From positions 1-31,964 of IMG/VR virus record IMGVR_UViG_3300042343_000286: 31,964 bases of DNA. One strand, 5' to 3'. The translations under genes were made by a program, and so were the position numbers. Of the stretch, positions 7,517 to 15,214 are shown piece by piece (the stretch's first letter is position 1; each line of letters opens with the position of its first letter). This DNA is from a virus. The notes below the pieces were generated by a model that saw only the letters and a program-made list of their open reading frames with translations, made no database searches and was not told the origin of the DNA.

Positions 7517-8606
7517 ATGCTTTAAAATACCCTAATAAATCACGAGGGGGGAGTTTAAAGTTTTTAATGCCAGCAATCTTAACGATATGGCGTATTTCGT
7601 TAGCGTACTCGTTGGCATAGGGTTGCTGTAGGTATGGCTGGTATGCACCATCTTGAAGATTGGTATAATCATGAGCAATACGATAACATAGTCGACCTTC
7701 AATATTGCCCAATCTGCGATGTAGGGTGATTGAATTGTCAAACAACATTAAATCATTATTGTTCTTATACCAATGGTCATACATATATTTTTCAACAAAT
7801 AGTTCTTTATTGATACGTTTAAATACCTTATCGCTTTCTTTCTTAGTAAGGCCTTTGATACTGTAAGCAGTATTGATACTATAATGCAATCCTGTAATAC
7901 CGCCTGGGCTACGGATAACCATTGGGATTTCTCTGTCCTCTTCTGGACACATGTTGGCGTGCATGATAGCATCTTGTTCTTTATTCAATCCGGGATTAAT
8001 TTTACCAGGAGTAAAGCGATGCAAGATAATCATGTCATCTAGCTCTCTACGGAAACTATCATTTACATTTTCATAATAGTCTGGTGTTGTGACAAATCCC
8101 GTAGCACTACCAACAACATTTTGTTGTGCAAACAATGCAACACCCGGAGTCCAAGTTAAGGTACCGCTTTCGTTGCTGTGCCACAATAGTTCGCCTTCGG
8201 CGAACAGTCCTTTAGGATTACCGTCTTCATCATAGCCGCCAGTCACACGACTAACATCATAACCGCTGGCTGTGCGTTCTTGTGTTTTAAACAATGATCG
8301 AATCGCCACTGCATCTTCTGCATCTAAATAGTCAGCACTTTCTTGTGCATCATTGACAATGATAGGCCAAGGTCTATCATATTTTTTAACTAGATAGTTT
8401 TTAAGACCGTACCGTGTTTCGCCAAATTTAAGAACACGATCTACAAAGTGGTCTTTAGTTAAATTGGTATTACGAATAACAGTAACAAGTCCCTGCATAT
8501 GAATCTTGCCTATTTCTAACCATTCATCATCTGACAAATGATTAAAATCTACATCATCGACGTAAGTGCCAAATCGGCCAAGACCAGGAATCTTTGATAA
8601 TTTCAT
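7491..8606 (-). CDS. TauD/TfdA-family 2-oxoglutarate Fe(II) dioxygenase-like protein
   Basis: A 371-residue protein of the clavaminate synthase/TauD-like fold. The first iron-ligand region reads LLWHSNESGTLTW (His 143, Asn 145), where typical members have HxD or HxE. The distal His is in DNSITLHRRLGN (His 296), followed 13 residues later by the 2-oxoglutarate-binding Arg (309) in RLCYRIAHDY. The N-terminus (IPGLGRFGTYVDDVDFNHLSDD) resembles the usual start of these oxygenases. It is the first gene of the metabolic operon, with an AGGAG ribosome site and a late-type promoter 140 bases upstream. The substitution of the metal-binding carboxylate may change chemistry or mean that Glu 146 takes over. 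Family call is firm; reaction unknown. Confidence 0.85.
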   Translation of the reverse strand: MKLSKIPGLGRFGTYVDDVDFNHLSDDEWLEIGKIHMQGLVTVIRNTNLTKDHFVDRVLKFGETRYGLKNYLVKKYDRPWPIIVNDAQESADYLDAEDAVAIRSLFKTQERTASGYDVSRVTGGYDEDGNPKGLFAEGELLWHSNESGTLTWTPGVALFAQQNVVGSATGFVTTPDYYENVNDSFRRELDDMIILHRFTPGKINPGLNKEQDAIMHANMCPEEDREIPMVIRSPGGITGLHYSINTAYSIKGLTKKESDKVFKRINKELFVEKYMYDHWYKNNNDLMLFDNSITLHRRLGNIEGRLCYRIAHDYTNLQDGAYQPYLQQPYANEYANEIRHIVKIAGIKNFKLPPRDLLGYFKAFAKKYVHA

Positions 8607-8744
8607 AGAAAATTCTCCTCAATATTTTAATAGTATAACAGATTTATTTTAATATTGCTAGTGAAGAATTTCACATACGACATAGAGGGCCCATTTCGAA
8701 GGTCATCTACTCGACGTCAACACTGAAGGTTGGCGTTGCATTAA

Positions 8745-8752
8745 TATTTATA
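8745..8752 (-). promoter_or_regulatory. T4-type late promoter octamer (TATAAATA) before the metabolic operon
   Basis: This is a perfect TATAAATA on the minus strand, directly after the stop codon of the upstream methyltransferase gene. It would give a leader of about 130 bases before the dioxygenase start. The leader contains an imperfect hairpin around 8713-8740 (ACG-CAAC pairing with GTTG-CGT) without a T run, so a structured 5' leader is possible. Confidence 0.6.
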
Positions 8753-8754
8753 CG

Positions 8755-9450
8755 TTAGCGTTGTTTAGTGAAAATATATAGAACCAACCCACCATTTTCA
8801 CTATTAAACCAAGCTAAAAAGTCTACAAATTTGTTAGAAATGCTAGGGTTCGCTGATTGAAATTCTAAGTCACTACACATGTTGCGTACTTGCTTATTAC
8901 TAAAACTTAACTCAAATGGATTATTCTCTTGATCTTGATACAACGTATCACAATTGTAGTTAATGTTAAAGAACCTTTTGAGTATTTTACCGTTTGGGTT
9001 ATACAGTGCCAACAGTAACTTTCCACCAGGTTTAAGTAACTGTTTAATTTTAGCCAAGGCTTTTTCATATTGTGGAATATGGTGTAACACTCCGCAACAG
9101 ATAATTACATCATATTTCTTGCTAGTTTTAAAATTTAAAAAATCTGTTTTAACCCATTTAACATTATTGATTCCGTTAGTTGTAGCAAAGTTACTAGCAT
9201 AATCAATGCTATCACTAAAGTCAACTGCGGTGAATCTACTATTCTTGTATTTGTCAGCGAACAGATTCGATACTAATCCTGTCCCACAACCAACATCTAA
9301 TACATCCATATTATCATTTAACATTAGATCGATCTCACGTAAATAGATATTGTGTATGCCTTGTTCTTCATAGAACTTCAAATCTTCCAAACTATAGCGG
9401 CCGGGAAAATGTAGATTACTATAAAATTGTTTAATTTGTTCAGTGATCAT
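8755..9450 (-). CDS. SAM-dependent methyltransferase (class I)
   Basis: A 231-residue Rossmann-fold methyltransferase. Motif I is VLDVGCGTGLVS (50-61), the acidic loop is AVDFSDS, motif IV is CCGVLHHIP and the post-motif is LLKPGGKLLLALYNP. The N-terminal segment HFPGRYSLEDLKFYEEQG is a cap that probably selects the substrate, which I cannot identify. Its start overlaps the stop of the upstream SGNH-type gene by ATGA, so the two are translationally coupled. It ends just before the late promoter of the metabolic operon, whose SAH hydrolase could dispose of its SAH product. Methyltransferases of this type act on small molecules, lipids or sugars; DNA-methylase motifs are absent. Confidence 0.83.
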   Translation of the reverse strand: MITEQIKQFYSNLHFPGRYSLEDLKFYEEQGIHNIYLREIDLMLNDNMDVLDVGCGTGLVSNLFADKYKNSRFTAVDFSDSIDYASNFATTNGINNVKWVKTDFLNFKTSKKYDVIICCGVLHHIPQYEKALAKIKQLLKPGGKLLLALYNPNGKILKRFFNINYNCDTLYQDQENNPFELSFSNKQVRNMCSDLEFQSANPSISNKFVDFLAWFNSENGGLVLYIFTKQR

Positions 9451-10361
9451 CTAAGACTTTCTAGTAATTCTTTATATTTTGCTGATAACAGATCTTCTGT
9501 TGAATCAATAATAAAATCGTTAGGTGAAAATTCTGGTATTGGCATATTAATGGTTTCTTGGGATATCTTTTTAGCAAGTTCTCTATGCTTACCTAATTTA
9601 GGATTTTGATTTAAAATTAGTTCTAAGGCATAGTCATGATGTGCTAGACTGTTAGGATGATGATCTGTTTCATGCTTTAATACAACATATTCTTTATTGT
9701 TAATAAAGTATTCCCAAATACCAGAAAACTCCTTGGGATTAAATGGATTTTTTGGCGGATTAATAAATTTTGTCCAGTCTATTAAATTTATTAGATTTTT
9801 TATAGGCGACAACTCTGTTATTTGTTTAATTGTTTGTATTTCACCAGCAGAGATATCATCTTTTTCTTGATAGACAGTTTTATATCTAGGATAAAATTTA
9901 GGTCTCCCATCTGCCCATATATTTTTAGAAGAATGCATAGTATATGAGCATCCTATTTTTTCTAACAACAACTGAGTCTGATAAATGATCTGCAACTGAT
10001 CAACTATCATGTTTGTAAAACTCGAGTACAGGTCTGGGTGTGTTCTGTATAATCCCATGTATGGATTATCCTTGCTAAACCAAATTTTTCCCTCTGTGGC
10101 AGGGAAAAATCCTGCTACTTGTTTGTTTTTGACCCATTCTTCGTCGTACCATAAACCAATTCGATGATTCTCGGCCCACATAATATTAATATGATCTTTT
10201 TCTGTAAATGAATTTATTTTATCAAGCAAGATCCAATAGATATTTTGATTACCGTATCCTTTATTAGCCAAATTTGTCACAGGTTGATCGTAGACTTGTA
10301 GCCAATCAGCCCACGTAGGCCAATACCATTTAGTCATACTACACCCAAGTGTATAAATCAT
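9447..10361 (-). CDS. SGNH/GDSL-hydrolase-like protein
   Basis: A 304-residue protein. The start MIYTLGCSMTKWYWPTWADWL has GCS at residues 6-8 in the block I position, with Ser 8 as possible nucleophile. NKGYGNQNIYW follows, and a DHHPNSLAHH segment near the C-terminus matches the DxxH/DxH block V. Proteins of this kind occur in T4-like environmental phages and are esterase- or acyltransferase-like. No signal peptide is seen, so it should act in the cytoplasm, perhaps on a sugar or lipid intermediate made with the glycosyltransferase and methyltransferases nearby. It lies 3 bases after the 65-residue gene and overlaps the next gene. Fold call moderate, substrate unknown. Confidence 0.6.
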   Translation of the reverse strand: MIYTLGCSMTKWYWPTWADWLQVYDQPVTNLANKGYGNQNIYWILLDKINSFTEKDHINIMWAENHRIGLWYDEEWVKNKQVAGFFPATEGKIWFSKDNPYMGLYRTHPDLYSSFTNMIVDQLQIIYQTQLLLEKIGCSYTMHSSKNIWADGRPKFYPRYKTVYQEKDDISAGEIQTIKQITELSPIKNLINLIDWTKFINPPKNPFNPKEFSGIWEYFINNKEYVVLKHETDHHPNSLAHHDYALELILNQNPKLGKHRELAKKISQETINMPIPEFSPNDFIIDSTEDLLSAKYKELLESLR

Positions 10362-10364
10362 TGA

Positions 10365-10562
10365 TTAGTCCTTGGGGGCTTCTCTATTAGGTTTTTGTGC
10401 CATTGCTGGATCACTAAATTTGCGACCTTTGTTGGCTACATACGTTGATTGAGCATCAATCATTGCTCGTTTAAAAATGCCACGTGCTACAGGATCAATG
10501 ATATTAGCAAGTTTAATCTTATTCATCTTGCCAAATTTAAATGTTGAGTTTGTTTTTGCCAT
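10365..10562 (-). CDS. Small basic protein of unknown function
   Basis: 65 residues, rich in Lys and Arg, with a central helix-prone segment (IKLANIIDPVARGIFKRAMID) and a disordered basic tail. I do not recognise it. It sits 9 bases behind the omega-like gene with an AGGAGA ribosome site and 3 bases before the next gene, so it belongs to the same operon. A role as a polymerase-binding or nucleic-acid-binding partner of the omega-like protein is only a guess from position and charge. Confidence 0.6.
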   Translation of the reverse strand: MAKTNSTFKFGKMNKIKLANIIDPVARGIFKRAMIDAQSTYVANKGRKFSDPAMAQKPNREAPKD

Positions 10563-10571
10563 GCTGTTCTC

Positions 10572-10817
10572 CTATCGAATTTTATCTAAATATTCTTTAC
10601 CAATTGTACCAGTAGCGATCTCATACAATGCTGTTACGTTGGATTTATTTTCATATGTTATTTTAACTCCGTTGCGTTCTTGGAATGTGCGTTGAGTAGC
10701 AATTTCTCTAGAACGTGTTGCTGCCGCTAAAATTAATTTAAATTGATTATTGTCAAATACTGCTAACGCATCATCAATGTTATAAACTTCTATGGAACTT
10801 TTTACTCGTGCTTTCAT
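10572..10817 (-). CDS. RNA polymerase omega-subunit-like protein
   Basis: 81 residues. It aligns with bacterial RpoZ over its core: NNQFKLILAAATRSREI against the E. coli pattern N-F-L-L-AA-R-R-Q, then ENKSNVTALYEIATGTIG against NDKTTVIALREIEEGLI. Omega (the counterpart of RPB6) wraps the C-terminus of beta-prime and helps assembly of RNA polymerase. A phage copy could displace or replace the host omega when the phage turns the polymerase to late promoters. Length is close to the 91 of E. coli, with the C-terminal tail missing. It is the first gene of a four-gene run ending with the methyltransferase. Homology is strong by eye; role inferred. Confidence 0.8.
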   Translation of the reverse strand: MKARVKSSIEVYNIDDALAVFDNNQFKLILAAATRSREIATQRTFQERNGVKITYENKSNVTALYEIATGTIGKEYLDKIR

Positions 10818-10856
10818 AATAAATCCTATATAGGTGGGTAGTTGTTTTAGTATACA

Positions 10857-11672
10857 CTAACTGTTAGATTTAGTCAAGTCTTTTATGTGTTTAATTACAG
10901 TATTGGCGCTTTTAATATTCATGTATTTTAACGGCTGTGTCAGAAACTTCATTGATTGATTCTGTGTCCAATCGTATGCATAGAATTCCTGCCAAGTGTC
11001 TATATGTGGTTGTAGATGCATTTGACTTAATGCCCAATTATCTGTTTTTGCTGTTATATACATACCGAGCAATTCGTACTCACTTAGCCACTTGTTATGA
11101 TCGAACGGTCTGGCTCGTTCTATAGCCTGCAGCCAAGTACATTGATTACGTTCTTCTAATAGTTGTTTTAAATCTTTCCAGTAAGCTCGAGTAAATGGCA
11201 TCAGCTCATTTACCAAACTATATTTGACTGTTTGAGCTAATCCGGTTATTTGTGTGATCATTTCTACATATATTTTTTGATAAGGATTCCACAAGTTCTC
11301 AGCTCGCAATATTAGTTTATTGTCTTCGAGCCAAGTAAATGGTTTTAGCAGTACTTGGTCGCAGTCTTGTATTAGATAATAGTCGCTGTCAAAGTGATCT
11401 ATAGCACAAAGTTTTAAGGCCTGTTGATAAAACCAATGATCGTGCTTCCACGCAGATAAATCATAGTAATCTTCAAAATAAAGATCGTCGAGTAATGTGT
11501 AAGTAGAAGTGTTCAATCCGTATTCTGCAAACACACTGTCTATTTTATGTTGGGGATAGGGACTGATGATATAAGTTACATCGGGTTTAGGATTTATATA
11601 GTTGTCAAACGTCAGAGTAACAGCAGCTTCATTAATCCTACTAGGACCAATAAGTAAAATGCGTGTTATCAT
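10857..11672 (-). CDS. Glycosyltransferase-like protein (DUF6492-type)
   Basis: A 271-residue protein with the GT-A-like layout: an N-terminal nucleotide-sugar strand, WFYQQALKLCAIDHF (helix preceding the DxD), then YYLIQDCDQVLLKPFTWL where DCD is the metal-binding DxD motif, and a C-terminal EYELLGMYITAK segment (E-GxY) usual for this group. It probably transfers a sugar within the cell; acceptor unknown. It starts 1 base after the 156-residue gene and is followed by a short gap and the omega-like gene. Together with the nucleotidyltransferase-cupin, SGNH protein and methyltransferases it suggests modification of a glycan or virion surface. Confidence 0.65.
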   Translation of the reverse strand: MITRILLIGPSRINEAAVTLTFDNYINPKPDVTYIISPYPQHKIDSVFAEYGLNTSTYTLLDDLYFEDYYDLSAWKHDHWFYQQALKLCAIDHFDSDYYLIQDCDQVLLKPFTWLEDNKLILRAENLWNPYQKIYVEMITQITGLAQTVKYSLVNELMPFTRAYWKDLKQLLEERNQCTWLQAIERARPFDHNKWLSEYELLGMYITAKTDNWALSQMHLQPHIDTWQEFYAYDWTQNQSMKFLTQPLKYMNIKSANTVIKHIKDLTKSNS

Positions 11673-11673
11673 C

Positions 11674-12144
11674 TTATTCCGTTGGATGTGCTGGTACTAA
11701 ATCTGCCAGGCCCCAAGTAATACTCATGCCAGGGCTTATGTCGGGTACTGAGCACCATCCATTGAATTTAGGATCATCTATGTGCGGATTGGTGATAGTT
11801 ACGTTCGGCTGTCCGCCAAATCGTAACGGTTTGACTTTAGCAGCCTGTTGCCAATTTAGATTAATCTGCTGACCATCTAAATAGAATTCAACAGTATATG
11901 TTTGGATTGGGCCAATTGATTCCGGGTGGTTAAGCACTGTTAATGTTAGATGGGTTGTACCGTCCCAAGTATCTGTCACTACTTCAATTTTGTTTGGATC
12001 TACCAGATTAGGATCGCTATTAAACGGTGCTGTTACTTCTGCTCGCTCAACTATTTTATCTGCGCCTAATGATATGTCCACCCAGGCATTACCTGTTAGC
12101 GGACTACCTTTACTTACATTAACTACTACTTTGAGTTCTGACAT
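11674..12144 (-). CDS. Beta-rich protein of unknown function, possibly virion-associated
   Basis: 156 residues with alternating beta strands and Asp/Asn/Pro-rich turns (ELKVVVNVSKGSPLTGNAWV, THLTLTVLNHPES, YTVEFYLDGQQINLNW, NVTITNPHIDD). The look is that of an Ig-like or carbohydrate-binding-like beta sandwich; no specific family recognised. There is no signal peptide or membrane segment. It lies 13 bases downstream of the capsid-targeted-type protein and 1 base before the glycosyltransferase. A decoration or ligand-binding protein is possible, but this is inference. Confidence 0.6.
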   Translation of the reverse strand: MSELKVVVNVSKGSPLTGNAWVDISLGADKIVERAEVTAPFNSDPNLVDPNKIEVVTDTWDGTTHLTLTVLNHPESIGPIQTYTVEFYLDGQQINLNWQQAAKVKPLRFGGQPNVTITNPHIDDPKFNGWCSVPDISPGMSITWGLADLVPAHPTE

Positions 12145-12157
12145 AATTGAATACCTT

Positions 12158-13519
12158 TTATTTAAAGAAAAATGCTAGTTTACCACCAATACGCGAGCTA
12201 TAGTAATTCTTGCCGCCATCCATCATAATATGACCTTCAAAATTTGGAGGATACACTGCGGTAAATCCTTGCAAGACTGCATCTTCACCTTTCTTGGCCA
12301 TCTTAGTATATATCTGTACAATACTAGATTGGTTTAATAATGCAAGTGCGCCTTGACTAAATTCTTCGTTCATATTTACTGCATTGGCTACAGTTTTGGC
12401 GGCGGCAGCCATAATTGCATAACCTGTATTAAATCCTACTACGTTAGGTTTAACTGTGTATGGTTCCAATATTGTGCGAGCATTTTTAGTTATACCATCA
12501 AACGTTGTTTTTCCTGTTTTAATATATAACGTTACTTCGTCAAATAACTCATTAGTAATACCAGGAACACCCAATGCTATACCTAATTCAAATGGTCCTG
12601 TTAATGCTGAATTTTCTGCAATAATAGTTACTACGTCAATGGCGAATTTAGCTGTGTTTATTAACTCAGTATTACCTTCACGTTCTGCTTTTTTGTAAGC
12701 ATCGTGTAGATTTTTAGCACTAGCTTTGGCCCCGCTACCACCTTTACTACTAATGCCAATTTGTTGTCCATTTGGAGCAGTTAAGAAACTGTCGCATAAG
12801 GCGGCATTCATTGCCATTGGAAATTGTACTTTACATTTGCTCCACGGTGCACCATCAGCTAGTGCCAGGCGTGCCTCGTCTGCTTGTCCGCCCACTACAC
12901 CACCAGCAAGTGCTACAGGTTGCATAATCTCGCCAAAGTAATCACGGATAGCTTCCATTTGTGGTGCCATACCTGGGAATATAATGGCGCCTTGGCCTTG
13001 TGCTAGTGCAGTAAGATTTTGTGTGAATATTTCTTTAACAGGATCAGGACTGTTTGCTGTTACTGTTTGAATAAGCTGTCCCACGTCATTAAATACGTTT
13101 TCCGTTTTAATAAGATTTTGTGGGTCATAACCTGCTTGTAATTTTTTGGCACCTTTAGTTGCTAATTTCCAACCGGGGGGAATTTGATTGTTATTCCAAA
13201 TTCCTAACATATTATGTTTAGTTTGTTGTAGATACCTGCCCCAATACACGCGACCGCCATCTTCGTCGTCGAGCTCTGCTACAGCAAATGCGCCGCCGCC
13301 TGGATTATTAGTCCACTCAATCTTAGCGTTGGCTTCTTGCTCAAATTGTGCAATTGCTTGATCTCGTTCTTGTGGGGTGGCAAACTTTGCTTGCTCTGGG
13401 TCGGGATATGATATAGCTGTTACAAAATTAAATGTTTTACCATCCTGATTTGCAAAGGAATCGCCAGGAAGGCGACCAAATATACCCTTAGCTTCTGTTA
13501 CTAAATCATAAAATCTCAT
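12158..13519 (-). CDS. Large protein with a capsid-targeting-like N-terminus; function unknown
   Basis: 453 residues. The start MRFYDLVTEAKG closely resembles the T4 capsid-targeting sequence (MKTYQEFIAEA), which directs internal proteins into the prohead and is then removed by the gp21 protease. The mid-part contains GISSKGGSGAKASAKNL (about 260-276), a Gly/Lys-rich segment; the S-S-K within it is faintly like the catalytic lysine strand of PD-(D/E)XK nucleases, but I cannot complete the acidic residues. The C-terminus is amphipathic and ends with FEGHIMMDGGKNYYSSRIGGKL. It has its own late-type promoter (13541-13548), fitting a late virion protein. It could be an internal protein ejected with the DNA. 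I do not recognise a named family. Confidence 0.7.
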   Translation of the reverse strand: MRFYDLVTEAKGIFGRLPGDSFANQDGKTFNFVTAISYPDPEQAKFATPQERDQAIAQFEQEANAKIEWTNNPGGGAFAVAELDDEDGGRVYWGRYLQQTKHNMLGIWNNNQIPPGWKLATKGAKKLQAGYDPQNLIKTENVFNDVGQLIQTVTANSPDPVKEIFTQNLTALAQGQGAIIFPGMAPQMEAIRDYFGEIMQPVALAGGVVGGQADEARLALADGAPWSKCKVQFPMAMNAALCDSFLTAPNGQQIGISSKGGSGAKASAKNLHDAYKKAEREGNTELINTAKFAIDVVTIIAENSALTGPFELGIALGVPGITNELFDEVTLYIKTGKTTFDGITKNARTILEPYTVKPNVVGFNTGYAIMAAAAKTVANAVNMNEEFSQGALALLNQSSIVQIYTKMAKKGEDAVLQGFTAVYPPNFEGHIMMDGGKNYYSSRIGGKLAFFFK

Positions 13520-13521
13520 AT

Positions 13522-14304
13522 CTACACCTTATTATTAGTGTATTTATCCTGACGTTCAATGTCATCCTCCGAACAACGTGCGCCGTATTGTATTTCCACA
13601 ATGCGACATGGTTGATCGTATGGATTGTGTAGTTGGTGCCACGATTCTAAACACACATGTAATCGTTGATGTCTAACTAATCGTTGTTCAATTAATTGGC
13701 CAGAGACCCGCTCAAATTGGCGCACTGCACACTTGCCCTCTGTAATTAACCAATCTTCAGTACGATACAAGTGCCGTTGCATTGATAAGCTCTGACCAGG
13801 GTCAATGGTTAATTCCTTTACTTTTGTGCCAGAAACGTCATGTAATACACGATAATATCCCCAAGGACGAACGATTTTAGGCGCTTTCCACTCCTCTAAT
13901 ATCCAACTGCTACTGTTGAGTTTATTTTGGCCACCTACACCAAACACGAACTCTACATCTTTGACTTTCATTTCTGGAATATTTTTAGCAGTGCGGTCGC
14001 CGCCGTTGGCAAATACTATTTGACTATTAGGGTACATCATTCTAACGTTGTTGATTGCTTCAATCGCAGTATCGTCGTTGTCGTCAAAGAGGATACAATG
14101 ATCTATCATCTTTAGGTTCTGTATAATATTGATACGTTCTGTGCTGGGCATAAACGCACGGCCTTTCTTGCGTTCTAACCAACTATCACTGTTAACCCCA
14201 ACAACAAGTATATTACCTAATGCTTCAGCGGCTTTAAAGTATTCTATATGGCCGCTGTGTAACGGGTCAAATCCGCCCGTTACTAATACAACACGATTAA
14301 TCAT
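13522..14304 (-). CDS. Cytidylyltransferase-like nucleotidyltransferase fused to a mannose-6-phosphate-isomerase-type cupin
   Basis: 260 residues in two parts. Residues 1-125 are an HxGH nucleotidyltransferase: GGFDPLHSGHIEYF (HSGH 16-19), VGVNSD and MPSTERINII in the position of the RTEGIST-like motif; this group activates glycerol-3-phosphate, heptose or similar as CDP/ADP forms. Residues about 140-250 are a cupin of the PMI type II/ManC C-terminal kind: RPWGYYRVL, VKELTIDPGQSLSMQRH, RTEDWLITEGKC. The combination suggests making or isomerising an activated polyol or sugar phosphate. Its start overlaps the end of the upstream methyltransferase by 8 bases. The pairing in one chain is unusual compared with the separate enzymes. 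Confidence 0.82.
   Translation of the reverse strand: MINRVVLVTGGFDPLHSGHIEYFKAAEALGNILVVGVNSDSWLERKKGRAFMPSTERINIIQNLKMIDHCILFDDNDDTAIEAINNVRMMYPNSQIVFANGGDRTAKNIPEMKVKDVEFVFGVGGQNKLNSSSWILEEWKAPKIVRPWGYYRVLHDVSGTKVKELTIDPGQSLSMQRHLYRTEDWLITEGKCAVRQFERVSGQLIEQRLVRHQRLHVCLESWHQLHNPYDQPCRIVEIQYGARCSEDDIERQDKYTNNKV
13541..13548 (-). promoter_or_regulatory. Late promoter octamer GATAAATA
   Basis: Minus-strand GATAAATA, inside the last codons of the nucleotidyltransferase-cupin gene, with 21 bases to the start of the 453-residue protein. It matches the T4 late octamer at 7 of 8 bases and the same variant recurs before other late-type genes in the window. Confidence 0.6.
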
Positions 14305-15214
14305 TTTTATAACTTTTTCTAGTAGGTGGTTTGCTTTTTAGTGGCATCGGTTTAAACGTTTTTGTTTTGACTTCAGTAGCGGCCGGCTGTTCTATAGTAT
14401 GGTCAGACGATTGAACTACTTCACCTGGTATCACCCCCGCATCTGCTGTAGCCGAAGGTATTTCTGTCTGCTGACTAACGTAGTCAATAAAGTATAGTTC
14501 TTTATCTAACCATGGCATGACAATTTCTTCTTGTTTGAGGAATCCGTTTGCATTAATGCTATTAACAATACTAGGATGTAACAAGTTTTTATCTATTAGA
14601 TCAAACCACGTAGTGGTCTTAGGATTCATTGGCTCTACATCTGTTTTATATACCGCCATGTTAATCCACGGGTCTTGAAACTGTTTTAACAAATACGCAT
14701 CACGACAGTCAAATCCGTTAACGGCTAACATGTAAATTAGCATAATAGGGTTGTAATGGAAAATACAACCGTTATAGCCCCTGCTGTATTGTCTGCCGTA
14801 TTCTATGCCTGTATGTTGCGGCACACTTAATGCTAGCATACCGTTTACATTAAGATATCCGTTCCATTTACGCAAGGTATATAATGGATCAGTGCTATAT
14901 TGCAGACTATCATGCGCCCAGATAAAGTCAACTGGTACTGGAAACAAGTAGTCGGCATCAAAACTATTATTAACTTTATGAATATTCTTAAGATTGGGCA
15001 GTTGTGCTAGTTTACTAGAATCAGTATCCACAGCATGGCAGGCAAAGTTATAGGGTTGTGGCGGATCTTCGTTGTTCATTAAAGTAGCCCACCAAGTAGT
15101 ATCTTCACCGGCACCACAACCCATGTCAGCTACATGATGAATACTTTCTAAAAATATATCGTATTGCTGTATTAGGTCAAGGATACGTAAACTATGTCTA
15201 GCCAATTGAAGCAT
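14297..15214 (-). CDS. SAM-dependent methyltransferase-like protein with disordered tail
   Basis: 305 residues. Motif I is ADMGCGAGEDTTWW (29-42), the acidic residue is in AVDTDSSKLAQL, WAHDSLQYSTDPLYTLRKW sits at motif IV and LNVNGMLALSVP at the post-motif, all typical of class I methyltransferases. Residues after about 235 are Pro/Thr/Lys-rich and probably disordered, ending with a basic stretch. It follows uvsY with a 17-base overlap and overlaps the next gene, so it is in the recombination operon. Target unknown; no DNA-methylase DPPY-type motif is seen. Association with uvsX-uvsY could be positional only. Confidence 0.78.
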   Translation of the reverse strand: MLQLARHSLRILDLIQQYDIFLESIHHVADMGCGAGEDTTWWATLMNNEDPPQPYNFACHAVDTDSSKLAQLPNLKNIHKVNNSFDADYLFPVPVDFIWAHDSLQYSTDPLYTLRKWNGYLNVNGMLALSVPQHTGIEYGRQYSRGYNGCIFHYNPIMLIYMLAVNGFDCRDAYLLKQFQDPWINMAVYKTDVEPMNPKTTTWFDLIDKNLLHPSIVNSINANGFLKQEEIVMPWLDKELYFIDYVSQQTEIPSATADAGVIPGEVVQSSDHTIEQPAATEVKTKTFKPMPLKSKPPTRKSYKND

